The notes under the pieces were generated by a model. That model saw only the letters and a list, made by a program, of their open reading frames with translations. It did not search any database and was not told where the DNA came from. This document shows positions 14,286 through 22,719 of a stretch of 33,888 nucleotides of DNA, one piece after another. Position 1 is the stretch's first letter; the number at the start of each line of letters is the position of its first letter. The stretch is from an uncultured Ruminiclostridium sp. (GTDB lineage Bacteria; Bacillota; Clostridia; Oscillospirales; Ruminococcaceae): NCBI GenBank assembly GCA_947627695.1, contig CANQXF010000022.1, positions 1 through 33,888 of the forward strand, given 5' to 3'. Position numbers and translations under genes: made by a program.

Positions 14286-15419
14286 TTATTGAAAGCACTT
14301 TTCATAAAAATCCTCGGCTTTTTTACGCTCAGCTTCCAAAACCTCCGCCCCGCCGGAATAATCTGTTTCGAACAGCTTGTCACGAATTTCCCCCGACTCT
14401 TCAAATCCGTCCTTCAGCTCGTCAAAATGCTTGCCCGTGATTCCGAACTTATTAAACAGCGTATCCAGTCTGCTGCCCATTCCCTTGATGTCCGAACGCT
14501 CGGTCACGACAAACGGTCTGTTAAACAGAATCGAGAAAACCGATGCGTGGAAGCTGTCCGTCACGACGAGTCTTGCGTTATGAATCCAATACAGAAACTC
14601 GTCGGGGCGGGTGTGGATATAAAAATCGCTGTCAATATTCATAATGTCGATTACCCGCAGCCCGAGTTCGTCGGCAAGCTTGCAGGTCTTTTCTTTGACC
14701 TCGCCTTTGAAGCCGCCCAAAGCGTAGACAAAAATGTAGTTGTCATCAACATATTGCGACGGCTTTTTAAGTATTTTCAGCCATTCGGATGTGTCAATCA
14801 GCATTGTCGGGTCAAGCAGAACAGTCGCATCTTTTCCCGTCAGCTCTTTAATGAGTTCTGCGCCGCGTTCCTCGCGGACGGAGAGATACTCAAACCCTTC
14901 AAGACCTTTTTTATAGGTTTTGAGATATTTTTTCGGGAATTTATCGAAACCGAAGCTCGGTGCAATAGTCAGGCGCTGAGAGGGTTTGGCGAACATAAGG
15001 AGGAAGTATTCGAGCTCACGACGGTCGTTTTTCCAACAATGCCAGACTTGGTCGCTGCCTGTCACAAAATAGTCAAACTGTTTTGCGAATTCTTGCGGTA
15101 AATGCCTGTAGTTTACAGGCTCTGTTGTAATTAAGTACTCTTCTGAAAAGCCTTTTATGTAAAGCCGCCTTTTGGCGAGAAGTTTTTTCTTTTTAACCTT
15201 TTCTTTCTCCAATCCTATGTGCTGAAGGACAAAATGAGCAATCCTTTTCAGAATTTTAATAGGATTTAAATAAATCCGCACAGGCTTTGTCTGCCGCGCA
15301 TCAATGACTGTTGTGACGCAGGCGCCTATACTCTGAAAGTATTTTTGAACAGCATAATTCTGAAGTCTGCTTCCAAAGTTGTTATTATCGTAAACTGTAA
15401 CTATTGCGATTGTTTTCAT
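14286..15419 (-). CDS. Polysaccharide pyruvyl transferase family protein
   Basis: This 377-residue protein of the PS_pyruv_trans family begins IAIVTVYDNNNFGSRLQNYA, with the typical YFVTGSDQVWHCW block near 115-127, and ends in the C-terminal domain with TDSFHASVFSILFNRPFV, the usual S-F-H motif. Characterised relatives transfer pyruvate from PEP to a sugar as a ketal. Many family members in clostridial capsule loci, which occur with the F420H-like proteins as here, are uncharacterised and may do something else. The start lies three bases after the polymerase stop. Confidence 0.85.
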   Translation of the reverse strand: MKTIAIVTVYDNNNFGSRLQNYAVQKYFQSIGACVTTVIDARQTKPVRIYLNPIKILKRIAHFVLQHIGLEKEKVKKKKLLAKRRLYIKGFSEEYLITTEPVNYRHLPQEFAKQFDYFVTGSDQVWHCWKNDRRELEYFLLMFAKPSQRLTIAPSFGFDKFPKKYLKTYKKGLEGFEYLSVREERGAELIKELTGKDATVLLDPTMLIDTSEWLKILKKPSQYVDDNYIFVYALGGFKGEVKEKTCKLADELGLRVIDIMNIDSDFYIHTRPDEFLYWIHNARLVVTDSFHASVFSILFNRPFVVTERSDIKGMGSRLDTLFNKFGITGKHFDELKDGFEESGEIRDKLFETDYSGGAEVLEAERKKAEDFYEKCFQ

Positions 15420-15422
15420 TTT

Positions 15423-16745
15423 CTATCCTTTATTCGGCAGCACATCATCTTTGCTCCCTATAACAACAAAAGTAAGGCAGGTCCACAGCATACAGATAAA
15501 TGTAAAAAATATAGTCGTATACATTGTAAGACCGATTGTAATAAGCAGGCAAATCAGCCATCTGGCAAAAGATTTTTTCTGCAACTTTATAAATCGGTAG
15601 AAAAAATGAGTGTAAAATAAACAAACAGAAAGGTAAAACCATATTCCTCCGAGCGTCGTCATGTTGCCTAAGCTGCTCATGCCAAAATGCTTATAGCCAA
15701 GATAGTCGCCACTTAGGTACTCCGAAACAGATGCTGCGCCTAATCCTTTACCTAACAGCAACCCGTATCCGGCTTTTATCGCATCTGTTGCTATTGTAAC
15801 TCGTTCTATAGACCCGGTCGTTCCGACGTTTCCAAAAGTAACTAATCTTGCTACCGACTCTATCACATAGTCTTGAATAAAAGACGTCATTGTGGCTATA
15901 TGATTAATAATAATTATCAGTGCAAATGCAATTAATAAAATAACCGGGGCCGATTTGGCAAATTTATAAAAGTTTTTTACGATTGTTTCATTTGTGGCAT
16001 GTATAATATAGTATGCCAAAAGATATACCGGCAACAGTACAAAAAGAGTTTTATTGTCGTTTAAGGTTGAAATGTACAGCATCCACATATCTGTTACAAA
16101 AATGTATATATACATACATTTTCTTCGATAGCTCGAAGATATTTCTTTTGCAAAATCGAGATTATATATCGACATAAAAACCGTAAAAAGACTGAGCTTA
16201 GGGGTACTATTAGCCCCAAACAAACCAGCGCAATGGTCCGGATAATACCAGTTAGAAGCCAACCATTCTTGTTTTATCATAAATCCGTTTCCTGTACATT
16301 GTATGGATACTATGATAAGGTTTACAATCCAGAAGAAATTTAATAAATAAAAATACGATTTTAAAGCCGAACGAAAATCATATTTTGAATTACTGTCTAA
16401 GATGATGATGCTCAGCAGAACAATAAGGGGTTTTAACCAGCGTATAAGGTTGGAAACAAGATATTGGTTGCCGGAGCCAAATATTATACTCAAGCATCCT
16501 AAAGCAAAAACGGCATAAAAGCAAGGATTGAAAAAAAGGCTTTCCAAAAGTTCCTGCCTATATTTTGATTTGTTTATCAGCAAAAGAACAATAAAGAACA
16601 GTAGACCGCCGAACCATAAAGCATCTCTGCTGAAATAACCCGATAAAAGACCCATCATCAACAGATAGAATACAAAAACCGATTCGAGAAAATAATTCTT
16701 TTTTATTGTAAATTTGATTTTATTTTCCAAATTCAACTTAAGCAA
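15423..16745 (-). CDS. wzy: Wzy-like O-antigen/capsule polymerase
   Basis: The protein has 440 residues with about ten to eleven predicted transmembrane stretches and an O-antigen-ligase/polymerase-like long loop around residues 285-345 (SIERVTIATDAIKAGYGLLLGKGLG). It would join repeat units on the outer face of the membrane. The start is a TTG at 16745, supported by a perfect AGGAGG (16752-16757) six bases upstream, because no ATG lies in the first 29 codons. The gene is clearly more AT-rich than the phosphonate genes to its right, as is common for wzy genes acquired by transfer. Confidence 0.85.
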   Translation of the reverse strand: MLKLNLENKIKFTIKKNYFLESVFVFYLLMMGLLSGYFSRDALWFGGLLFFIVLLLINKSKYRQELLESLFFNPCFYAVFALGCLSIIFGSGNQYLVSNLIRWLKPLIVLLSIIILDSNSKYDFRSALKSYFYLLNFFWIVNLIIVSIQCTGNGFMIKQEWLASNWYYPDHCAGLFGANSTPKLSLFTVFMSIYNLDFAKEISSSYRRKCMYIYIFVTDMWMLYISTLNDNKTLFVLLPVYLLAYYIIHATNETIVKNFYKFAKSAPVILLIAFALIIIINHIATMTSFIQDYVIESVARLVTFGNVGTTGSIERVTIATDAIKAGYGLLLGKGLGAASVSEYLSGDYLGYKHFGMSSLGNMTTLGGIWFYLSVCLFYTHFFYRFIKLQKKSFARWLICLLITIGLTMYTTIFFTFICMLWTCLTFVVIGSKDDVLPNKG

Positions 16746-16787
16746 TTTATGCCTCCTAATGTATTCTCAATCAATAAACAGCATAAC

Positions 16788-16823
16788 CGTCATTTACATT
16801 TATTGTTTTTAATGTATATGACG
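16788..16823. repeat. 13-base inverted repeat upstream of wzy
   Basis: In the 146-base gap between GT2 and wzy, CGTCATTTACATT (16788-16800) is mirrored by AATGTATATGACG (16811-16823), 12 of 13 bases matching, around a 10-base loop. No T-run follows on the minus strand, so it is not a normal terminator. It could be an operator or a leader hairpin before the wzy ribosome binding site 31 bases away. Confidence 0.55.
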
Positions 16824-16891
16824 TATTAATACAGTATAATTGAGAGAGATTTATAAAGCTTTTACGCAAATTGAGAGCGTTTATTCATTTT

Positions 16892-17986
16892 TCACTGTAC
16901 ATCAGAGAAAATCTGTTTCAGCATTTTATTTCTTTTCAGCAATTCACATAATTTATAAAACGGTTTTATGCTCCATACTCCGGGCAGCCGAAGGCAAAGC
17001 TTAAACAGTCTCATTTTTTTTGACAGTAAACGATTATCTTTTTGCCAAATTGCCTGCTGAATGTAAGGCTCCTGCTTTAGCTTCAACAATTCCTTCCTGA
17101 TCTCTCTTTCGCTTTTAGGATTATCTTCATGGAAATAGTCTTTATTTAGGCACGATAAGAATTCATTTAAAATCATAGCTGATGCTGCTTTGTTCAGCTG
17201 CTGCATATTGGTAATATCTTTAATAGAATACACATTTTGTATGTATATCAGCGAGTTGTTGATCCTTCCGGGAACATACCTATAAGTAACAGATTCAACG
17301 TTCGTTTTTCGATAGTGATAGCCAATATATGGAATCGCACCAATATTGCCTGCTTTTTCTACAATCATAAAATTAAATAAACCATCTTCAAATGTACTCA
17401 TTTTCGTACAAAACTTTATATTATTTTTTCTGCAAAAATGAGCGTCAAGGAAAGTATTCCATACTACTCCCCAAAAGAATTGATTAGAAAGATGTTCATC
17501 ATTAACCTTATAAGTGAGCACTTTTGAGAGTAAAATTTCCCATTTTTCGGGACTATCTGCTTTAGTGTATACGAATTCAGAATTAACGCTTCGGCGAACC
17601 GCAGGCTCTTCTCCGCCGGTTTCATAAACAACGCCGCCCAAAAAAACTATATCTGCTTGATTCTTTGAAATAAATTGTATAAATTTTTCGCAATAATCGG
17701 GTTCAATCCAATCATCAGAATCAACGAATGTGATCCAATCTCCCGTAACTATTTCCAGACCGTCGTTTCGGGCAGCGCCAACTCCTGCATTTTCTTTATG
17801 TATAACAATAACACGCGAATCCCTCTTTGCATATTCATCGCAGATCGTCCCGCAATTATCCGGTGAGCCATCGTCGATCAGTATAATTTCCAAATTATTG
17901 TATGTTTGGTTGATAACACTGTCCAAACATTCACATAAATAAGATCCGACTTTATATACTGGAATAATGACAGATATTTTTTGCAT
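16892..17986 (-). CDS. Family 2 glycosyltransferase (first)
   Basis: The 364-residue GT-A enzyme opens with KISVIIPVYKVGSYL, followed by LIDDGSPDNC (37-46) and the metal-binding DSDD (89-92). The catalytic stretch further on reads STFEDGLFNF, the usual ED motif. It has no transmembrane segment. It transfers one sugar of the repeat unit from a nucleotide donor. RBS GGAAGGT lies ahead of the ATG. Gaps of 146 and 164 bases on either side separate it from its neighbours, more than elsewhere in this operon. Confidence 0.9.
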   Translation of the reverse strand: MQKISVIIPVYKVGSYLCECLDSVINQTYNNLEIILIDDGSPDNCGTICDEYAKRDSRVIVIHKENAGVGAARNDGLEIVTGDWITFVDSDDWIEPDYCEKFIQFISKNQADIVFLGGVVYETGGEEPAVRRSVNSEFVYTKADSPEKWEILLSKVLTYKVNDEHLSNQFFWGVVWNTFLDAHFCRKNNIKFCTKMSTFEDGLFNFMIVEKAGNIGAIPYIGYHYRKTNVESVTYRYVPGRINNSLIYIQNVYSIKDITNMQQLNKAASAMILNEFLSCLNKDYFHEDNPKSEREIRKELLKLKQEPYIQQAIWQKDNRLLSKKMRLFKLCLRLPGVWSIKPFYKLCELLKRNKMLKQIFSDVQ

Positions 17987-18057
17987 TTGTAAGACCTTCC
18001 ATTCTTGAAATCATCATACTATCCTTATGTGTTCTGACACACCTGTCGCTTCCAAGC

Positions 18058-18150
18058 TTAACAACATATTTTGGTTTTGCCTTCAACCATAGCGGTTAAT
18101 TCACTTATAACCCGGGATAAAGCTTTCAGCTGGTCAGACCCGAAACCGCA
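18058..18150 (-). other. In-frame open stretch after phosphonopyruvate decarboxylase
   Basis: Directly behind the decarboxylase stop, the same frame stays open for 30 codons (CGFGSDQLKALSRVI to EGKTKICC) before the next stop. It looks like the amphipathic end of another protein, not random codons. In classical aminoethylphosphonate operons the transaminase gene follows here, so it might be a transaminase end fragment; that is speculation. The rest of this 164-base gap holds nothing recognisable. Confidence 0.25.
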
Positions 18151-19266
18151 TTAGTTGATATAAGATATAAACCTTTCTTTATTCTCCCACGCGGTAGTGG
18201 TCGGTCTCCCAAGGTTCTCTCTTGCACCGATGGAGCATTTGACCTCGATCATGCTCAGCCCGTTTCTCAGCTTCGCAGCTTCCAACGCTACATCGAGGTC
18301 TTCAAAGTTATCCACGCTCACTGCGTTCGGATACCCGCAGCCCTTAGCGATTGCAACAAGGTCAATCTTCGACGCAACCGTCGGCATACCGCCTACAGTT
18401 TCGTGCGCGCCGTTGTTGACGACGATGTGAACGATGTTTTTCGGGACATTCGCGCCTATAACCGCCATAGCTCCCATATGCATAAGAGCGGCTCCGTCGC
18501 CGTCTATTATCCAAATTTTTCTGTCCGGCTTCTGAACGGCTATACCGAGAGCGATTGAGGAAGCGTGACCCATCGAACCGACGGTCAGGAAGTCTTTTTC
18601 GTGACCTTCTCCGCGTGCCTCGCGAATCTCAAAAAGCTCGCGGCTCGCCTTGCCGGTCGTCGAAACGATAGGGTCGTCACCGGTATGCTCAACTATATGC
18701 CTGATAATGTCTTCGCGGGTCATAGTGTTGGCATTCTCGTATTTGACCTTGCCGTCAAACTCCAATGCGCCTTTTCTTACTACAAATGCGACCTGCTTGC
18801 CTGCTGAAAGAATTTGCCTGAACTCCTGCATTTTCGCGGCGAGCTCGTCCTCTGTCGTGTCTTTTGATATGACGAAGTGCGCAATGTCCATATCCTCAAG
18901 CAATTTGAGCGTCACCTCACCCTGATAAATATGCTGCGGCTCGTCGTGAACGCCCGGCTCGCCCCGCCAACCCACGATGAACACGCAAGGAATCGCGTAA
19001 ACCTTGTCGTTCATAAGGCTGGCGACGGGGTTGATGACGTTGCCTTCGCCGGAGTTTTGCATATACACAGCCGGAATTTTGCCGGTTGCGAGATGATACC
19101 CCGCCGCCAAAGCGACCGCGTTGCCCTCGTTTGCAGCGATGATGTGGTGCTTCGGGTCGGTGCCGTACTTGTCAATCAAGAAATCGCAGAGGGCGCGGAG
19201 CTGGGAATCGGGTACGCCGGAGTAAAAGTCTGAGCCTATGGCTTCAATTAGTGATGTTACTTTCAT
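18151..19266 (-). CDS. aepY: Phosphonopyruvate decarboxylase
   Basis: The 371-residue thiamine-diphosphate enzyme of the Ppd/sulfopyruvate decarboxylase group converts phosphonopyruvate to phosphonoacetaldehyde, the step that makes phosphonate synthesis irreversible. Features are SGVPDSQLRALCDFL at the N-terminus, ANEGNAVALAAGYHL with the ThDP-activating glutamate, PCVFIVGWRGEPG, and the ThDP motif from GDGAALMHMGAMAV to NNGAHETVGGMPT. The length matches the family. It starts one base after the alcohol dehydrogenase stop. Confidence 0.95.
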   Translation of the reverse strand: MKVTSLIEAIGSDFYSGVPDSQLRALCDFLIDKYGTDPKHHIIAANEGNAVALAAGYHLATGKIPAVYMQNSGEGNVINPVASLMNDKVYAIPCVFIVGWRGEPGVHDEPQHIYQGEVTLKLLEDMDIAHFVISKDTTEDELAAKMQEFRQILSAGKQVAFVVRKGALEFDGKVKYENANTMTREDIIRHIVEHTGDDPIVSTTGKASRELFEIREARGEGHEKDFLTVGSMGHASSIALGIAVQKPDRKIWIIDGDGAALMHMGAMAVIGANVPKNIVHIVVNNGAHETVGGMPTVASKIDLVAIAKGCGYPNAVSVDNFEDLDVALEAAKLRNGLSMIEVKCSIGARENLGRPTTTAWENKERFISYIN

Positions 19267-19267
19267 T

Positions 19268-20374
19268 TCAGATTATCCTATCATAGATTTCTTTAATGCC
19301 GTCTTTCGGGATACTTATCGGGCTGTTTTTCAGCCTCGTTTCGTTGACCGAGTCGGTAAGGATTTCAAGGTCTTCTGCCCTATTTTCGGAGTGCGGGCAG
19401 CCGAGCTCAAGCCTGTTTAACAACTCGTCAAGCATTTCCGCCGCCTGTTCGGGAGAGCTTGCTCTCATACATTTTGCAATATCATTAAACACCTTATCAA
19501 GATGCTCTGTTCCCCTGCTGTCGGCGCAGTTTTCGGGGTGGTTCAGCATATATCTCCACACTTCCGGCAGGCAGACTGCAACCGCGTGACCGTGAGGGAG
19601 ATGATACATAGACGTCAGCTTGTAGCTCATAGCGTGGGGCGCGGTAGTCTGGGTGATGTTTATCGCCCGCCCCGAATAGTTTGCCGCGAGCATTATCTTT
19701 TCGGCGGCATTTTCATTATTGTCAAAGATGTAGCTGTCGAGATTCTCGGCGATCAAGCTTTCCGCTTGTCTTGAATACTCAATACTTTCATCGGTAGAAT
19801 TTACCGACCACCACGACTCGATTCCTTGACAAAGCGCGTCCATCATCGTGCATTTTTTCTGGTATAGCGGGAGCGTTTTCAAAACGCTGCTGTCTAAAAT
19901 TGCACAGTCGGGAATTATGCTTTCGTGCGATATGGACTGTTTTTGCCCCTTAAAATATATGACCGCGTGGCGGGTGGATTCGCTGCCCGTTCCGGCCGTC
20001 GTGGGAACAGCAATAAGCGGTACCCCCGTATCCTTATAATCCTGTTCGAGATAGCTTTTGTCGGGAGTCATTCCGCAGAAGAGCTTAACACATTTCGCAA
20101 CATCAATGGTGCTTCCGCCGCCGACTGCGATTATTGCGCTGCATTGACTGTTTTTGAACAGCTCAACGCCCTTGCAGACGTCTTCATAAAGCGGGTTTGA
20201 AGTGAATCCGTCAAACTTTATCAGCTCGCACGGGAGCCGTTCGACCGTATCTTTAATGCTCAGATACGGAAAAGACGAATCGCAGACAAGCATGGCTTTT
20301 TTTGCTCCGATGCCTGTAATTATCCCGCCGATCTCAGAGCACGAACCCTTTCCGAAAATAATCTTTTGTGACAT
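19268..20374 (-). CDS. Iron-containing alcohol dehydrogenase, likely phosphonoacetaldehyde reductase
   Basis: The 368-residue group III alcohol dehydrogenase has the NAD-binding IIAVGGGSTIDVAK (about 80-93), PTTAGTGSES (about 122-131), and the metal-binding histidines in APHAMSYKLTSMYHLPHGH (about 246-264). It sits between PEP mutase (TAA directly followed by this ATG, GGAGGAG site) and the decarboxylase. Relatives in such positions (PhpC type) reduce phosphonoacetaldehyde to 2-hydroxyethylphosphonate. That fits the absence of an aminotransferase gene. The family is seen directly; the substrate is a context-based inference with good precedent. Confidence 0.88.
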   Translation of the reverse strand: MSQKIIFGKGSCSEIGGIITGIGAKKAMLVCDSSFPYLSIKDTVERLPCELIKFDGFTSNPLYEDVCKGVELFKNSQCSAIIAVGGGSTIDVAKCVKLFCGMTPDKSYLEQDYKDTGVPLIAVPTTAGTGSESTRHAVIYFKGQKQSISHESIIPDCAILDSSVLKTLPLYQKKCTMMDALCQGIESWWSVNSTDESIEYSRQAESLIAENLDSYIFDNNENAAEKIMLAANYSGRAINITQTTAPHAMSYKLTSMYHLPHGHAVAVCLPEVWRYMLNHPENCADSRGTEHLDKVFNDIAKCMRASSPEQAAEMLDELLNRLELGCPHSENRAEDLEILTDSVNETRLKNSPISIPKDGIKEIYDRII

Positions 20375-22381
20375 TTACTCCTCCGGAATCAAGGTGATGA
20401 TGTCTTTTATAGGCATACAGATGTCGTCGCATTCTTTTGCACGGTGGTTTTCTAAAATCGTCCTTGCGGCGTTCTGCATTGCCGGGAAGCCGGTACGGGT
20501 GAGCTGATTTGCATATATGACGACGTTCGCGCCGAGCTGCTTCCACTCTTCCTCATAAACCGTATTGAAAGAGGTCGGAACTAAAACGATAGGCGTTGCC
20601 TTATCCTTCTCGCGGAATTTTGCGATAAACTCCTTTATTTCGCTCGGGTCTTTTTTGCGGCTATGTATCATTATTGCGTCCGCGCCCGCCTTTACGAACG
20701 CAAAGGCGCGGTTAAGAGCGTCCTCCATTCCCCTTTCAAGTATAAGGCTTTCAATGCGCGCGCAGATCATAAAGTCCTTCGTCTTCTGAGCCTTTTTGCC
20801 CGCGGCTATTTTTGCGCTGAAATTCTCTATGCTGTCCTGAGTTTGCTGTACTTCAGTGCCGAAAAGGCTGTTCTTCTTAAGCCCTGTTTTGTCCTCGATA
20901 ATGACCATCGACACGCCCATTCTTTCGAGCGTTCTGACCGTATAGACAAAATGCTCGGTAAGCCCGCCGGTGTCTCCGTCGAAGATGATGGGCTTAGTCG
21001 TGACCTCCATAATGTCGTCAATGGTGCGGAAGCGGCTTGTCATATCCACAAGCTCTATATCCGGCTTGCCCTTGGCGGTTGAATCGCAGAGGGAGCTTAT
21101 CCACATGGCGTCGAACTGATATGTTTTGCCGTCCTGCAAAACCTTCGTCTGCTCGGCGATGAGACCTGTTATGCCGCTGTGTGCTTCTATTGCGGTAACG
21201 CAGCCCTTCATCTCGATCAGCTTTTTAAGCCGTCCGCGGCGGATATCCGGCATAGAAAGCCGTGAGCGGAACTGCTTGTCCAGCTCGTCGAATTTCTCGT
21301 CCTTTGAATACGGGAACTCGACCAGCTCGCCGCCGTATGACGCTAAAACATTCAAAACCTCGTCGCGGATAGGCTTCTGGAATCCCGTAGTCCAGTCGTC
21401 GCCGTGGACTACATAATCCGGTTTCAATTCGTTGAGAATGTCGGCATATCCAAGCGTTTTCTGCTCGACGACCTTATAAACGCCCGCGATATTCTCAAAC
21501 AGAGATTTTCTCTCGGAAAACGGTATCATCGGGTATCTTTTAAAGCTTGCGACGGCTTCGTCGGAGAGAACGCCGACGATAAGCCTGCCCAACCGCTGAG
21601 CCTTTTTGATTATTGCGATATGCCCGCTGTGGATAATGTCGGTCGAGAAGCACATATACACCGTGCGCGACTCGATTTCCCTGATTTTATCCGACACGGT
21701 CTTCAGGTCCTCCGGCGTGTCGATCTCTGAGCAGAGCCTGTTTTTGACGTCAAGAGGCGTGATCACACACTTATCCGAAACATCGTTAAATGCGTTCTCG
21801 GCGTAGCACTTTCTGTTTCCGCCCTCGCAATATTCCGTAAGTTTACTGAGCCAGACCTTCCAGTCGTCGCGATTCAATTTATACAGCGGCTGTGCGGACA
21901 TTGCGTCGTTGAAAAATTCGACTCCGACCTTGTCGATTTTTCCGTTATGTATTACTGCCTTAAAGTCCTTTTCGGGCAGGGGCAGGGTCGAGCTTACGGT
22001 CATACAGCTTGATTCGCTTGCGATAACGTCTTCGAGAACCGACCGCTCAAATACGAGGTCGCCGTGCATAAGAATCATATCGCCGTCAAGAAGCTCCCGA
22101 GCGAGGTATATTGAGTAAATGTAATTCGTTTCGGCGTATTCGGGATTTTTGACGAATGTGATATTGATCGGCAGACCGAGCGAGCGGCAGTATTCTTCCA
22201 GAACGCCGCCGTAGTAGCCGGTAGTCATCACGACGTCGCTGACGCCAGCCTCCGCTAAAAGCTTAAGCTGACGTGAGAGTATTGTCTCGCCTACGGATAT
22301 TTCGGTCATACATTTCGGGTGCTCCGACGTCAGGACGCCCATTCGGTGCCCGAGACCGGAGTTGAGAATTAGTGCTTTCAT
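20375..22381 (-). CDS. pepM: Three-domain nucleotidyltransferase / cytidylyltransferase-like / phosphoenolpyruvate mutase fusion
   Basis: The protein is 668 residues in three parts. Residues 1-235 are an NTP_transferase (GT-A-like) domain beginning LILNSGLGHRMG with TSEHPKCMTE and HGDLVF (106-111), like the phosphonate cytidylyltransferase PntC. Residues about 241-370 are an HIGH-superfamily cytidylyltransferase-like domain with HSGH at 251-254 and VVHGDDW (324-330). Residues about 385-668 are PEP mutase with FDGDTGG (467-473) and the signature EDKTGLKKNS (496-505), matching the PepM hallmark EDKX5NS that separates mutases from isocitrate-lyase-like lyases. PEP mutase makes phosphonopyruvate. 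The N-terminal domain probably activates the finished phosphonate with CTP. PepM fused to one cytidylyltransferase domain is known; carrying both folds is unusual. RBS GGTGAA precedes the ATG. Confidence 0.93.
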   Translation of the reverse strand: MKALILNSGLGHRMGVLTSEHPKCMTEISVGETILSRQLKLLAEAGVSDVVMTTGYYGGVLEEYCRSLGLPINITFVKNPEYAETNYIYSIYLARELLDGDMILMHGDLVFERSVLEDVIASESSCMTVSSTLPLPEKDFKAVIHNGKIDKVGVEFFNDAMSAQPLYKLNRDDWKVWLSKLTEYCEGGNRKCYAENAFNDVSDKCVITPLDVKNRLCSEIDTPEDLKTVSDKIREIESRTVYMCFSTDIIHSGHIAIIKKAQRLGRLIVGVLSDEAVASFKRYPMIPFSERKSLFENIAGVYKVVEQKTLGYADILNELKPDYVVHGDDWTTGFQKPIRDEVLNVLASYGGELVEFPYSKDEKFDELDKQFRSRLSMPDIRRGRLKKLIEMKGCVTAIEAHSGITGLIAEQTKVLQDGKTYQFDAMWISSLCDSTAKGKPDIELVDMTSRFRTIDDIMEVTTKPIIFDGDTGGLTEHFVYTVRTLERMGVSMVIIEDKTGLKKNSLFGTEVQQTQDSIENFSAKIAAGKKAQKTKDFMICARIESLILERGMEDALNRAFAFVKAGADAIMIHSRKKDPSEIKEFIAKFREKDKATPIVLVPTSFNTVYEEEWKQLGANVVIYANQLTRTGFPAMQNAARTILENHRAKECDDICMPIKDIITLIPEE

Positions 22382-22719
22382 TCTTTTTCACCATTTCTTG
22401 CTATTAGCTTTATAAAAGTAAAATCCGATTCTTGAGATAAACATATGATTCATCGGCAGCCAATGTGAAGAGCTCATATCTATGCAATTTGAATCACGGT
22501 TGTCACTGAAAGGCACAGGAAAAATCGACTTTGTGAAGTTTCCTGAAGAATGCCCATATCAGCAAAGACTTGAAAAATTTATGCAAAAATCGCAGCCGGA
22601 AAGACTATGTCGGAAAATGTTTTGACAGAATAAAAAGCTGTTTTGAGCAAGCATCTTTGGCTTCGCCATGTGATCTCATGCTGCTTATGTCGTCTTTCAA
22701 GCCGTTCGACAGAAAAGCT
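22382..22719. other. 338-base gap with unidentified coding debris
   Basis: No complete gene is present. Both strands have short open frames that look like protein ends. On the plus strand, from about 22452, it reads IGSQCEELISMQFESRL and later DFVKFPEECPYQQRL before stopping near 22625. On the minus strand a frame ending just before the PEP mutase start reads VPFSDNRDSNCID and SSSHWLPMNHM. I cannot identify either. They are probably remnants of genes once inserted here. Confidence 0.3.

Noticed and set aside
14268-15101. Plus-strand open frame of 277 codons
   Set aside because: It lies opposite the polysaccharide pyruvyl transferase gene and has no recognisable motif.
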